DNA of 64,000 bases from assembly GCA_003996215.1 (NCBI GenBank), contig QJPP01000457.1, positions 324,822 through 388,821 of the forward strand. The letters run 5' to 3'. This document shows positions 1 through 11,574 of the stretch, piece by piece; the first letter of the stretch is position 1; each line of letters begins with the position of its first letter. A program made the position numbers and the translations under genes. The notes beneath the pieces were generated by a model, which saw only the letters and a program-made list of their open reading frames with translations, was not told where the DNA came from and ran no database searches. Source of the DNA: Jaltomata sinuosa. Its lineage: Eukaryota; Streptophyta; Magnoliopsida; Solanales; Solanaceae.

Positions 1-152
1 CGTTCTGGCTTAATCTTCTTGTTGAGGAAATTGTTGTAGTATAAGCGCTGACAATCAAGGGACATGAACCTCACATTATCAAATTGCATTTACACAGCTT
101 CCTCTTTAATTTCATTATCCACGGGTTCATTGTCAATGAGTTTGTGCTCCAT
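1..152 (-). pseudogene. N-terminal fragment of an Athila-type putative plant transposon protein
   Basis: Reading the minus strand from an ATG at 152 gives a short acidic start, an in-frame TAA at codon 21, and then a segment running off the window edge that contains FDNVRFMSLDCQRLYYNNFL and ends KKIKPER. This resembles the beginning of the putative plant transposon protein domain (Pfam PF20167, known from the extra open reading frame of Athila-like elements), where an F-x-S-x-x-x-x-x-x-Y core is followed by a K-rich stretch and PER. The function of that protein is unknown. The stop codon shows it is not functional. A C-terminal counterpart of the same type of protein lies at about 41000-42200. 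The family assignment rests on a short match and is tentative. Confidence 0.4.
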
Positions 153-1235
153 TTTTATAGCTCAAAGTACCTATGAAATGTAACATCAAGTTAGGAGGAG
201 TATGTGAACATATTAATCACTATAAAACATTGTAATTGAGTTAAAGAAACAAGCCAAAAAGTCCCAGTCAGTAGCAGATGCTTAGCTACTATTTCAACAT
301 ATGTGCACAGTGGTTGCTCCTATGGAAGAGTCATAGTAGGAGCGGGATTGCTTCAGTGGAAAAAGTTACATACCCGCGACCATGTACTATTTAAGATTTA
401 TCGCACCTATGGACATTTCAGCGGGTGCTGCATCGCTCCTGCGTCAAATATCTGCTCTTGCAGCATCATCTTATACCAGAACCAACCTAGAACAAGCGAC
501 TAAAAATGACAATTAAGTATGGCTTCTAGTAGAACTTGCACTTAGACTTTCAAATTCTTAACACATATCAAGTTCACATGCATAACCATCCACTATTTCA
601 AACCATCAGACCTAATTTCACCCTAAATTTTAAGAGACATAACTCATTCTCTAACTTTGCAATTTTTCACAATTATCAACAAAAAACAAGACCCACAAGA
701 GGATGACACAATTTTACCTTCCAACTATGGCCAAAACTCTTAAAGAAACAAAGAACATACCTCGAATATGAAGCAGTAGGGAGAGGGTGAAATTTTTGCC
801 CTTTTGATTCCTTTAGAACAATCAACCCTTATGTTTGAACTATTATGCCTTGGTGGAGAAATTCTTCCACTCGTTTGTGATGTGCAGTATGTGAGAATGT
901 GTGAAGATACTTGAGAGATTGAGAGTTGGGAGTTGAGGGAATGGGAACGGTTGAGAGAGATAATGAAGGGGTTCAAAGTGTTGAAGTTGTTTTACCTCTC
1001 TTTATTGTAAAAGCAATTTGACATTCGTACCAATGACATTTTACCATCGAGCGGTATTTTTACCGCTCATGCAAACTTATAGGATTTTGGTGCCTCCGCA
1101 GTTGTAGAGAAATTAATGCTCCTACATATGCTCATGCATTTGGGGTGTCGCCCCTATGCCATCACTCTTACATAAACTTTTCCCTGGAGCGGCTACCTTG
1201 TAGAATTTTCAAAAAAAAAAATTGGCAGCTTACTA
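153..1235 (-). other. Upstream (promoter/leader) region of the degenerate minus-strand retroelement
   Basis: No coding capacity is seen. On the minus strand the order is: a short-word array at about 1200-1040 with a hairpin, a CT-rich leader (about 1010-765) that looks like a plant 5' exon, a splice-donor-like CGAG/GTATGT at 760, an AT-rich intron-like stretch, and a second GC-richer word patch at about 470-290 just before the open reading frame at 152. The same order recurs at 43260-42200. The LTR boundaries of this unit are not visible in the window. Confidence 0.4.
1040..1200 (-). repeat. Short-word array with hairpin upstream of the leader
   Basis: The arms GAGCGGTA (1049-1056) and TACCGCTC (1061-1068) pair perfectly across a TTTT loop. 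Further CGCAG, GAGCGGC and related words follow up to about 1195. This is the first of several arrays of this kind in the window. Confidence 0.5.
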
Positions 1236-1355
1236 TGTAACACCCCAAAAATTCTAAGCTAAGACCCAAACCATTTTCATGAGTATAATGATCATTTTCC
1301 TAGTGTATTTAGCTCTCCTTTCAGAATTCAGTTCAACTTGTCAGCATTCAGTCTA
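1236..1355 (+). mobile_element. LTR of element D, left piece (split by the Ogre-like insertion)
   Basis: The segment opens with TGTAACACCCC, the same opening as the LTRs of element C. It is preceded by TACTA and is cut at 1355 by the start of the Ogre-like LTR. It continues at 34421-36021, which matches the distal part of the C LTR (the stretch around the words ACCGAGTGGATGAAGGGAT). The joined length is about 1.7 kb. Only one LTR and no internal region is seen, so D looks like a solo LTR. Confidence 0.7.
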
Positions 1356-1964
1356 TGTCGACACCCAATTTTGACCTCCTTATACCTCACTCAGGCTGTT
1401 ATTTTACTAATTATTATTATTTTAAATCTTAATTTACTTTACATTTTTTTACTTTTATTTTACTAAATAAATCACGTGTTTTATCATCATCTTGACACTT
1501 TTTAAAATTCGTATACAATTTATAAATATATAATTTATTTCTTATTATTACTATTTTATCATAAATTTTGTATAATATTGCATGTCATTAATTTTACGTA
1601 CAATATATATATACATAATTTATTTATATTTTTAAATGATATTCTTTGTTTGATAATTATCGTTTATTATTATTTTTATCTACTAAATTATATATATGTA
1701 GTATATTATTAATTAAATAGGAGCCCAATTTCAATTTCTCTCTCAATGTATTTAAATTATAGTCACTTTTACCTATTTAATGTCAATTGTAGCCTCAATT
1801 GAGTCCAATTGGCCAGATTTTAAAATTTCAGTTTAATTCCCAGTTCTTTTGATCTCAACCCTTTATCATATCACATCCAATGGCTCCCAATTAATCTAAC
1901 CTTACTTTCCATTTTTATTTACATATACACCCAAAATTCCAAAATCCCTAATTACACTCTCTTC

Positions 1965-2335
1965 CACCGCCTCTCCTCTTCCACTCCAGCCACCACCGCC
2001 CCTCTCCTCTCTCATTCTCTCAACTCTGTCCGCACCACCATGCACCGTCACCACCGCCCTTCTCTCCAATCTTCTCCCTCGTCTCCGCCAGCCGCCCTAT
2101 CGTCCCTCTCCTTTCCTCCACTGCCTCATTTCTTCTCCTCCCTCCACACGCATCACCGCCCACCACTGCTCCGGCCACCCTTCAGCCAGAGAATCACCAG
2201 CCAATGCCACCCTCTCTCCTCGACTTTCTTCTTTCCCTTTTGCCTCCCTGTACCGCCACTAGCCAATGCCACCATTCCAACTCTCATTCGGCAGAACCCC
2301 ACCAACAATCCCGCCATAAACCACCAGTAAACACC
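1965..2335 (+). other. C-rich patch in the Ogre-like LTR
   Basis: This stretch is dominated by CCACC, CTCC and CACCGCC words and repeats in the sister LTR at about 30140-30485. It contains an open frame of 96 codons rich in Pro, Ser and His. The sister copy has an insertion that shifts the frame, so coding is unlikely. It resembles the CT/CC-rich leader sequence common near plant transcription starts. Confidence 0.5.
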
Positions 2336-5300
2336 ACCAAAATCCATAAAATAGACCCGATACTCTCTTAGTTGCTCATATAAAGACCCAAAAAACACCA
2401 ATATCGAGTTTCTCTCCAGCAGGATTTCAAGGAGTTTCGAAGAAGATCTCACGAGCCTCACGTCACTAGTTCTGTTGGTAGAATATTCTCAAGAATGGTC
2501 GACAACCATAGACCGCGTCTCATCAGGTCTCAGTTAATAATCTTAATTTATGACGTATTGAATCCCTTTCGGTATGTTCTTTTAAATTCTGTTCTATTCT
2601 GTCATGATTGTGTTCTTGACAATGCTTAGAGTTGAAATTAGTTTATTTTAAATGATGTGTTCTATCAAAAATTATTAATTCTGGCTTCTCTGCGACTGTG
2701 TTATCAATACATGAAACCACTAGTTATTACTATTGTGTATTCAGTTCCAATTCTATGATATACTCAACTTTGATTAAGGATTTTGTACTAGTGATATTTG
2801 CAGTAGAAATACATGTACATGTGAGTTAAAAATAATCTCGATGAACTGTGTCCTACTTGCTATATCTTCACTCTTGATTGGAATCGACTGTGAGCATGAT
2901 ATTTGTCTTCCTTATTTGATTTTTGTAACAACCTTTCATTTGCTTATTTATTTATCAATTATAGTAATTAGAAGACTTTACTCCATTATTAGTCGGGTGA
3001 ATCTATCTCCTTCTCTTTCAAGCGTCAGTCCCCTAACTTTGATATTTTAGTAAAGAATGACTGATTAACTTTTCTTGGGCTGATTTTGATTCTGGGAAGC
3101 ATGTTACTTGTTAATTATGGCAATTGAAATATTCTTGCTGAATATGCTAATTCAAAGAAGTATATGACAACCTTAATACTTGCCTATTTTTGGTTAAATT
3201 TTGATTGACTTATGTTGATTGATTTTTGTCTATTCATAAAAGGAAAACTTAGCATGTTAGCTGGTCTACTATTCTCTCAAAGTCTGGACAGATTCTTAAT
3301 TGTCTAATTATGGTAATATCGACATGATTTGTCTCCTAATTGATTTGGCTCGCTTGTTTAAGGAAAATAGCCTCTTTGATTGATTCTATGAATATTTTCT
3401 TCCCTCCCCTAACTAATTTTCACTACTTTAATACTTGCTTATTTATGGTATGATTTGATTAGTTCTACACCTAATGGATTCGAGTGCTTGGCTTTAGGAA
3501 AATTTATGGTAAAAATGGCAGAATTTATTGTGTATATCTTGATTTGAAATCTTGCCACAACTTTATTGCTTATCTATTTAATGTAAATTTGAGCCTGGTC
3601 AATTGGCTTTTCTTGCTTAAGGAAGGATTGCTTATGATTGATTCTCTTACTATTTCTACTTCCTTTAGTGTTATATGGTATCCATTGGTACTTGTTTATT
3701 TTTGGAAAAATCTGAATAAGTGTGCTTTTGGTTTATTTACTGCTCCATCTAAGGAAAAGAAATTCCTTGATTAATTCTGGCTTTATTTCATAAGTCATTC
3801 TCTCTTGGCATGAGCAGAAATTCACACTAAAAGGTCTCTCCACCTCTAAAAACACTGCTTTTTAGTCTCCTTCCTTGATACTCACTAAAGAATAAACTTT
3901 TTCCCTGCTCTTCTAATTCTCTGCTGACTGTAAGACAAGGAAGCACTGGCTACTTGGTTTATATCTTCCTTGACACGAGCATTACCCAGAATCCTTGAGA
4001 TTCTCGTGATCTTGACGTGTTGAGGATTGGTTATTTATTTGGGTATCGCTGCTTGATTCGCCACTACTTGTTACTGTTGCTTCTTTGGATTGCTTGTTAT
4101 TTACCCGCCTTCTTAACTGGTCAGTCGCTCATCCACCTTCTATCTATGTTTAGTAACCTTCCTTCAATTTATTTGAATGTGTGTTGTGGCTAATTCAGTT
4201 TAGCACTGGCTAGTTTGGTTGAATTCACTTGGATTGCTCTAATTTCAACTAGTTTAGACTTGCTTCCTGGAATTTTTGCTAATTGTACTCTGTATGCCAT
4301 ATCTTATTGTTGATATTGAAAACATGCCTTTAGGATTCCATGTCAACTTTTCTTGTTCCAAATTGCTTGTACAGCCGTATAAGTTACAGTGAGGGTCACG
4401 TCCATACTCAGATAGCATGTTTTTACCCTGAGCTTTCTGGATGTGTAAACACCTAAATATTGCATTTAAATTTGTCCATAAGAATTGGCCTGGATGTGGT
4501 CCTTTGTCTCTGTGTTTGGAATGAGATTGTGTGCAACTATGTTAGTTATATCGTGATCTATGCAGTCCTTTGGGGCAACTTACATGCTATCTATGTGTAT
4601 TTTTTTTGTATGTGCGTTTGACGTATTTAAACAGGGACTTGAATGCGTTTGTGAACCATGAAGAGTCTGCCTGGGCGGGGGAAAGTTTGGAACTCCAAAG
4701 ATTCATATTAGCTTGCTGGGACCGTTATCCTATTATTTATTCGTTTGTGTTGTAATAAATTTGTATAGATACTATAAAACAGTGAACGAGGGGGGCTGCC
4801 CGGGGGGAGAAATTGTGTGCTATGTGTTTCATTTTTAATTCTCAGTTTCTTACACCTCTTTTATTCGAAAAAATGCTTTTCTTAAAGCGCCAATTCAATG
4901 GTTTAAATCAATTTGCATTTCTTTATTAAAGTCATTGCTTGGTTCTCTTTTTCACAATTCGGGACTAAACGTGACACTATTATTTCAACTATATAAATAC
5001 CATCTCCTAACTTATAGTTAGAGAGAAGGTAAAAAAAAGGAATTACGAGGTCTAATTCCTAATCTTTAATTAAGCCGACGCATCCTCGGGAGTACCATCT
5101 ACCAAAGTTTTCTTAAAAGGAGGTTATGTGTATTTATATTTAAATATGCTTATGTGCCTATGATCAAAACACAAATCTTTTACTTATATTTCAAAATTCT
5201 AAACAGACCTCAAAAATAAATTATTGCTATGGTGAAAGAGCGCGATTAATAATATCGTGGTATCATCCCTATAAAGGAACACACATTTTAAGTCTTTTAA

Positions 5301-5774
5301 AATTCTCTCATGACTCCATTTAAACTTCAAATATATTTATTCTTATGAAATTAGCTTTGTTATTATTTATTTGTTTGGGGGTAGTTACTACCTTATTTAG
5401 AGAATGATAATATTATGTAGTTTTCACATGTGTAAACTTAGTTGAATAATTAATTACTTATAATTAGTTAGTTTTCTTTACTATAATTTCTCTCTTCTCG
5501 CTTATCTAATAACTTTTGTATGATTAATCGCCTAGTTATTTATTCGTCTTAAAATAAAAGTTCCCTGTTTAGTCACCTAGTTATTTAAATTTGTATTAAT
5601 AAAGTAAAAATCAAGTTTTTATGTTTAGTTCTACTTACTTGTTTTAATTAATAAATAAAACGAATGTGTTTTTTAATCGTTTTAATCACTTAGTTTTCTT
5701 AGTTATGAAACAATAATTTACGTCTAGATTATTTATTCATTTTAAAATAAAGATTTTTCAATGTCAATCACCTA

Positions 5775-6968
5775 CAACAACAACAACAACAACAACATAC
5801 CCAGTGTATTCCCACAGCGTGGGGTCTGGGGAAGGTAGAGTGTACGCAGTCCATACCACTACCTCAGAGGTGAGATAGAGAGGCTGTTTTCGATAGACCC
5901 CCGGCTCAAGACAAAACAGTCTAAAAATAGGCTAAAAAGGACGTAACAATCATACATGATAAAAATACAAGATAAAACTACAAGAGACGATAGGAAGTAA
6001 TATGTAGTAACAAACAACAGAGAGAAACAGAGCACTGCCACAAAATACTACCACGAGGAATCCTACTACTCTTCTACACACACTTAAGCGTAGCACTACG
6101 ATTACTAGTCGGGACAATAAGGAAAAACACTCCTACCTACTAGCCTACACACACTTCTACCTACTACTCTTCTACCCTAATCCGCGTTCTCCACACCTTC
6201 CTATCTAGGGTCATGTCCTCGGTAAGCTGCAACTGCGCCATGTCCTGTCGAATCACCTCTCCCCAATACTTTTTTGGTCTACCTCGTCCTCTCCTGTAAC
6301 CATCCATAGCCAACCTCTCACACCTCCGCACTGGAGCATCCGTGCCTCTCCTCCTCACATGTCCGAACCATCTCAACCTCGCTTCCCGCATCTTATCTTC
6401 CACCGACGCCACACCCACCTTATCTCGGATATCCTCATTCCTAATCCTATCTCTCCTAGTAAACCCGCACATCCATCGCAACATCCTCATCTCCGCCACC
6501 TTCATCTTTTGAATATGGGAGTTCTTTACTGGCCAACACTCAACTCCATACAACAAAGCTGGTCGGACCACCACTCTGTAGAATTTGCCTTTAAGTTTAG
6601 TAGGCACCTTCTTATCGCACAAGACTCCAGATGCGAGCCTCCATTTCATCCACCCAACACCAATACGATGAGTGACATCCTCATCAATCTCTCCATTTCC
6701 TTGGATAATAGACCCAAGATACTTGAAACTCCCTTTCTTTTGGATGACCTGTGTATCCAGCTTCACTTCTACGTCATCATCCTGAGTCGCCTCACTGAAC
6801 TTGCACTCCATATATTCAGTCTTGGTCCTGCTCAACCTAAACCCCTTCGACTCGAGGGTCTGTCTCCAAACCTCCAACTTAGCATTAACTCCTCCGCGAG
6901 TCTCGTCCACCAAAACTACATCATCCGCAAATAACATGCACCATGGCACCTCACCTTGTATTTGCCGC
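5775..6968 (-). mobile_element. 5'-truncated RTE-type LINE
   Basis: The insert is flanked by a perfect 12-bp duplication, GTCAATCACCTA, at 5763-5774 and 6969-6980. The sister LTR at about 33975-34000 carries the same site once, without the insert. On the minus strand the 3' end is a run of TTG units (5775-5798 on the plus strand reads as CAA units), the simple tail typical of plant RTE LINEs. Only about 1.2 kb of the 3' part remains, as expected from target-primed reverse transcription that stopped early. Confidence 0.9.
6164..6968 (-). pseudogene. LINE reverse transcriptase, C-terminal part
   Basis: The frame is open over the whole retained segment, about 268 codons, but has no natural start because the element is cut at its 5' end. 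The reverse transcriptase catalytic box FADD lies near the start of the fragment, within CMLFADDVVLVDET, a wording usual for plant RTE-clade LINEs. It is followed by the thumb region and a C-terminal segment with LRWFGHVRRR and GRGRPKKYW. The upstream endonuclease and most of the polymerase fingers are missing, so the product cannot retrotranspose. In a full element this protein would nick the target and copy the LINE RNA in the nucleus. The uninterrupted frame suggests a fairly recent insertion. Confidence 0.85.
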
Positions 6969-7425
6969 GTCAATCACCTAGTTATTTAAATTCGCATATT
7001 AAGAAAATAAGTTATTTTTTTAGTGAATGAATCAATTTGTTTAATTATTTATCGCTTGTTTTAAAAAATTACGTTTAATTTGTTTACTTGTCTTAAAATA
7101 AATTTGTATGTTTATCACATAGTCATTTTAGTTTAATAAATTATCTTGACCCTATGTTTGTCACTAATCTCCCCACAAAACAATGATCCGGCAGGGACCC
7201 ATATTTGTGGACCTCGAAAGGTGCCTAACACCTTCCTTTCGAGATAATTTGAACCCTTACCTAATTTCTGGTGACGAAGACTTTAAAATTTAATCGTAAT
7301 TAGTTAGAATGGTGCCCTAATGCACCTCAATTCGTTAGGTGACAACTCTTCACGCTCTTTTATCCTAAAAAAGAGTTGTCACGTCGATGGCCCGCTTTTC
7401 GCGAGAAAAATGGGGAGCGACAGAA

Positions 7426-7443
7426 TGACGACTCTGCTGGGGA
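7426..7443 (+). other. Primer-binding site of the Ogre-like element (tRNA-Arg type)
   Basis: TGACGACTCTGCTGGGGA lies three bases after the LTR end. It differs in only a base or two from the TGGCGACTCNGCTGGGGA primer site of Ogre/Tat elements, which is complementary to the 3' end of a tRNA-Arg. Confidence 0.75.
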
Positions 7444-7626
7444 TATTTAGGTTCTAACCATTACGGATTTGTTTATTATGTGGGAAGTATGTTCTTAGTA
7501 TTCTTTTGTGTTGCATTTTTTCTTTCTTTTGACATGTTTATTTACAGTCCTTCCCTGTTTAATTGTTTAATTTGCTTGTCAATTTATTTCTTTGGCTTAT
7601 TTATTTGCTTAATTAATAAAACCTTC
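7444..7626 (+). other. Remnant of the Ogre-like internal region
   Basis: About 180 bases of AT-rich leader follow the primer site and stop where element A begins. All Ogre-type coding sequence (gag, protease, reverse transcriptase, integrase) is absent between the two LTRs. Confidence 0.6.
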
Positions 7627-10225
7627 TGTCACGATTTGATTTCTCGGTCATGATGGTACCTACAAATCCCAGTAGGCGAACCAATTCCCGTAGCCCAGAA
7701 CAATTAGTAATAGGTTACATTCTAACAATTTAAGCGGAAGAATAGTTAAATAAACGGAAGCAAGGGAACAAGATGAAGAAAATAGATTACAAGAATATAT
7801 ATACATATGCGAAAGCTAAGCCCAAAACCTTGTATCATCGCGTATAAGAGCCGGATCTACATAAGGAGTACAAGGGTCCAAAATAACATATATATCAATG
7901 TCTCCAAGTAATAATAGAGTGCATAAGCAAAAGATAAAGTAAGGCTAAGCTCCGACCGTCAAGGGCTCATCCTCAGTCTGGAATATCATAAAAGCAACTC
8001 CTCGCACGAATCTCCTAACGAGCTAACGGCAATGGCCCACACTAGGATCTGCACCAGAAGATGCAAACGGTAGTATGAGCACCAAATGTGAGGCATAGGG
8101 TACCCAGTAGGTATAAGAGGCCGACTGGGCACATATAAAATAAAAGGGCAATAATGAACAAAATAGAAAATAGATAGTCAAAAAAGGCAATGGATAAGTA
8201 CACGGAACAAGCACAGAGGGAAGACAACAGAAACCAACATACAGGGCTAGCAAGTAGAATATATACACACAGCAAGCACAAGTGAAAGTAAGAAATAACG
8301 CACCTGGATCCTTTCAATAACAGTATATAGTAAGTTTAGAAGGGAGCAGTATACCGGTAATCTCAAGTACAAGGGAAAGGAGGAGAGGAATAAAGATAGG
8401 CATGCTCAGAAAGCAGGAATCAATAACCAAAATAATCACACCAATCTCAATCCAGAGCGAACAACCTAGCAGTATACAATCTCATAATTATAACCGTAGC
8501 AGGGGATAACACCACAATAAAGTAACAAGAGTCTACCTACAGTCCCCCGGCCGCCCATAAAACTGAGGAACGCAAACAAGTGAAAATAAACCCTCTGGTT
8601 GCCCATATAACCAGAGCGTAAACTCAACAAACAGCAAACAAGGGTGGAGCTTCAAATAGATGAATGATATGATATGATGTGACAACTAAGTGTAACCACA
8701 GTGTCAGTATGTTACCCCCTCTGGTGCCCCAAAGGTCCAATAAAGGCGGGATCTATGGAAGGACTTCTCCCGAGTATATCTACTCTGTCATACACCCCTA
8801 CCCCTGGTCACCCTTTGGCCTGTAGCACTTGGTACGGAATAACAGGGTCCATAGAGGTCTACTCATAGACCACATACAACACTTAAACCTCAACTATCAG
8901 TCTGGAGTGGCACCAGATCTAAACTAGTACTCAAATGCGCAAAATGAATGCCTAAATTCTATCCAGGTCTAAATTAATGAAATAAGTCTCATGAACCCCC
9001 TTCAGGGGTGCCCGAGCGTATCCGGGTCTAAAATAGTAGTAAATCAAGTCCGCTGCCCAGCTTTACTGAGGCAAAAATCATTTCTTTATCAACAACAGAA
9101 TCAATCTGGCACCTCGGTCCACCCGAGTCCAATATAAGATACGAAAACTGAGACATCTCTCTCTTCTAACCTTTCTTACCTCAAGAAGATACATAAAAGG
9201 GGTACCAAACCATTTCATAATCAATTTTACTAAAAACGGGCCCCACATGCCATGCAAGGTTTGAAAAATCATTAATAGAGGGCCCTAAGCCAAAACCATA
9301 GTAAAATCATGAAGAAAATCCTTTTATATGCATGATGATGGCATGCTCGATCACAATCAATAGCCCAACGGCTCATAATCAACCTATCGGTCTTGCACAA
9401 GCTCCAATCGTTCTACAACACATATAGCCAACTCTATAGTAGTAATAATGATTTTTGGGACTCACGGATATTCTCGATATCCCACCATTTATGTTCCAGA
9501 GTCTATACAAGGCCATACAAGACCACAAGGGTGAATAGAGTGTATAAAACAAATACTACACACATCGGAGGAAGAAAAGAAACCGAACATGGATAAGAGG
9601 TCAGGGTCTGTGGTACCAACCTATTAAACCCAACCCAAGGGTGCCCATTAGTGCAACCAGCAATGCCTAACAAGAAAACTATTCCGATGGACCCTCGGGA
9701 ACACACCCGGGGTCCCATGAACACAAACGAACAGAGCTATTTGACTATAAATGGCATTTTGGACTCAATGAAATTAACAAAAATCCCAACGGAGGTCAAG
9801 AGCACAAAAAGTGGGCCCTACGCCCAAGCACCAACTTTAGGCCTATCTTTCCAAAATGGAACACCAAGGCCTAAAATGAGTCCAGAAGCCTCGGGACCCA
9901 AACCAAAGGTCCCCCTATCCCAAAGTCGATATTCCAAAGCTAACAGCGTTGTCAGAATTTCCATCTGATGCCGTCTCCTCTGAATCTTGACCAAAGTCAA
10001 ATTTTTAAGTTTAACTTGGCTAAAACACAAAAACCAGGACAAAACAAAACCAAAAGCTCCCAAAACCTGACCAAGGGTCCTTCTAGACAAAAATCCATTC
10101 TCCAGAGCTAACGAAACTGTCGGAATTCGATTTTGAGCACGTTTACCAAGAATGTTGACTAAATTCAATGATATTCTAAGTTAAGGCTCTAAAATAGGCA
10201 AACGGCCAAAACAAGCAAACGAACG
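7627..10225 (-). mobile_element. Element A (Tekay-like), 3' LTR, internally deleted
   Basis: On the plus strand the LTR begins TGTCACGA, which is the reversed LTR end TCGTGACA. It aligns with the 5' LTR of A (15167-18098) and with the LTR of B. Over about 255 aligned bases against the 5' LTR (around 8305-8560) I count about 15 differences. Two parts are missing. At about 9657 it jumps over the segment present in the 5' LTR from about 17166 on. At about 10225 the first 100 or so bases of the LTR and the end of pol have been removed, fusing the integrase region to the middle of the LTR start. Confidence 0.75.
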
Positions 10226-11574
10226 AATCCCAATGCAACACATGAGACTCATCTGGAACATACTGGCGCAACATTGAGACATGAAAAACTGGATGAACAG
10301 CTGAAACATCAGAGGTAAAGCTAACATGTAGGCAACACTATCAACCCTCTGTTGAATCTCAAATGGCCCAATGAACCTGTGGCTAAGCTTGCCCCGCCGA
10401 CCAAATCTCATCACGCCCTTCACGGGCGATACTCAAAGGAATACCAAGTCACTAACACTGAACTCCAAGGAACGAATTCTTTGATCAATGTAGCTCTTCT
10501 TCCTACTCTGGGCTGCTCTGAGTCTATCCTGAATCAAACGAACTTGATCTAAGGAATCTCTAAGTGAATCTGTACTCTGCGGTCTGGATTCTAACCAATC
10601 AAATCAACCAATCAGTGATCTGCAATGCCTACCATACAAGGCCTCGAAAGGTGTCATGTCGATGCTCGAATGAAAGTTATTATTATAAGCAAACTCGGCC
10701 AAAGACACGAACTGATCCCATGAACCTCCAAAGTCAAGTACAAAAGCCCGAAACATGTCCTCCAGGACTTGAATAGTCCTCTCGGACTGGCCATCTGTCT
10801 GAGGGTGGAAAGCAGTACTAAGCTGAATCTCTGTACCCAAATCTCGCTGAATAGCCCTCTAAAATTGAGATCTGAATTGAGTGTCGCGGTCTGAAATGAT
10901 AGAAGCTGGGACCCCGTGCAACCGAACAACCTCACGAATGTAAATCTAAGCTAACCTCTCAGCACCGTAGGAAGTATGAACCAGCAAGAAGTGGGCTAAC
11001 TTAGTCAGCCGATCTACAACTATCCAAATGGAATCAAAACCCTGAGAAGTACAAGGCAAACAAACAACAATGTCCATAGTAATGCCTTCCCACTTCCACT
11101 CAAGAATGGGAAGTCGCTACATTAAACCACTCGGTCTCATGTGCTCGAACTTCACCTGCTGACAGTTAAAGCACTAAGATACAAACTCTTCTACGTCCCA
11201 CTTCATACCACCCCACCAGTAGAGCTGCCTCAAATCCCTATACATCTTCGCCGCGCTAGGATGAATGGAGTATCTAGAACAATGCACCTCACGAAGTATC
11301 AACTGAATTAAATCTCAAACCCTTGGAACATAAAGTCAACCACCAACCCTCAGAATACCATCAGAACCCAAAGTAGCCCGGCTGGCCTCACCCCGAACTA
11401 CCTGATTACGAAGGTCACACAAACTCTGATCCTCAAACTGTCGGCTCTGAATCTGATCAACTAGAGTAGAACAAACCTCAACAATGGTAAACACTCGACT
11501 GGGATCCGAAAAATCAAGCCTAACTAAGAGGTTAGCCAAGGACTGGATGTCCAAGGCTAACGGTCTCTCAAAAA
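10226..11574 (-). pseudogene. Element A integrase region
   Basis: Minus-strand fragments read as a Ty3/gypsy integrase. A partial HHCC zinc-binding region has CFNCQQVKFEH. The core shows the first Asp in VDRLTKLAHF, the second in ISDRDTQF, and the Glu in TDGQSERTIQVLED, with AFHPQ just before. The C-terminal part has MRFGRRGKLSHRFIGPFEI and HVSMLRQYVPDES, the usual lead-in to a chromodomain. Several stops and frameshifts break it. The reading ends at about 10225 where the sequence passes into LTR, so the chromodomain that would target integration to marked chromatin is missing. The enzyme would insert the cDNA into the genome. Confidence 0.85.

Larger units (their letters stand above)
1356..7422 (+). 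mobile_element. Ogre/Tat-like element, 5' LTR (with LINE insertion)
   Basis: The LTR starts TGTCGACACCC and ends GGGGAGCGACA, directly before a tRNA-Arg-type primer site. It aligns over nearly its whole length with 29798-34415. After removal of the LINE and its duplicated target it is about 4.9 kb, within the very long LTR range known for Ogre elements. Left flank GTCTA and right flank of the other LTR TTCTA differ in one base and look like the 5-bp target duplication. A count over 210 aligned bases (2841-3050 against 31010-31219) gives 6 differences, so this is one of the younger insertions here. Confidence 0.8.

Noticed and set aside
2040..2330. 96-codon open frame rich in Pro, Ser and His in the Ogre-like LTR, with a counterpart at 30199-30477
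   Set aside because: The sister copy carries an insertion that shifts the frame, and the composition only mirrors the C-rich DNA, so there is no sign of selection on a protein.
2841..3050. 69-codon hydrophobic open frame present in both Ogre-like LTRs
   Set aside because: It is AT-rich, LTR-internal, and its conservation equals that of the surrounding LTR; similarity comes from LTR duplication.
6359..6934. 191-codon plus-strand frame within the LINE
   Set aside because: It is the antisense shadow of the reverse transcriptase frame, which carries the recognised motifs.
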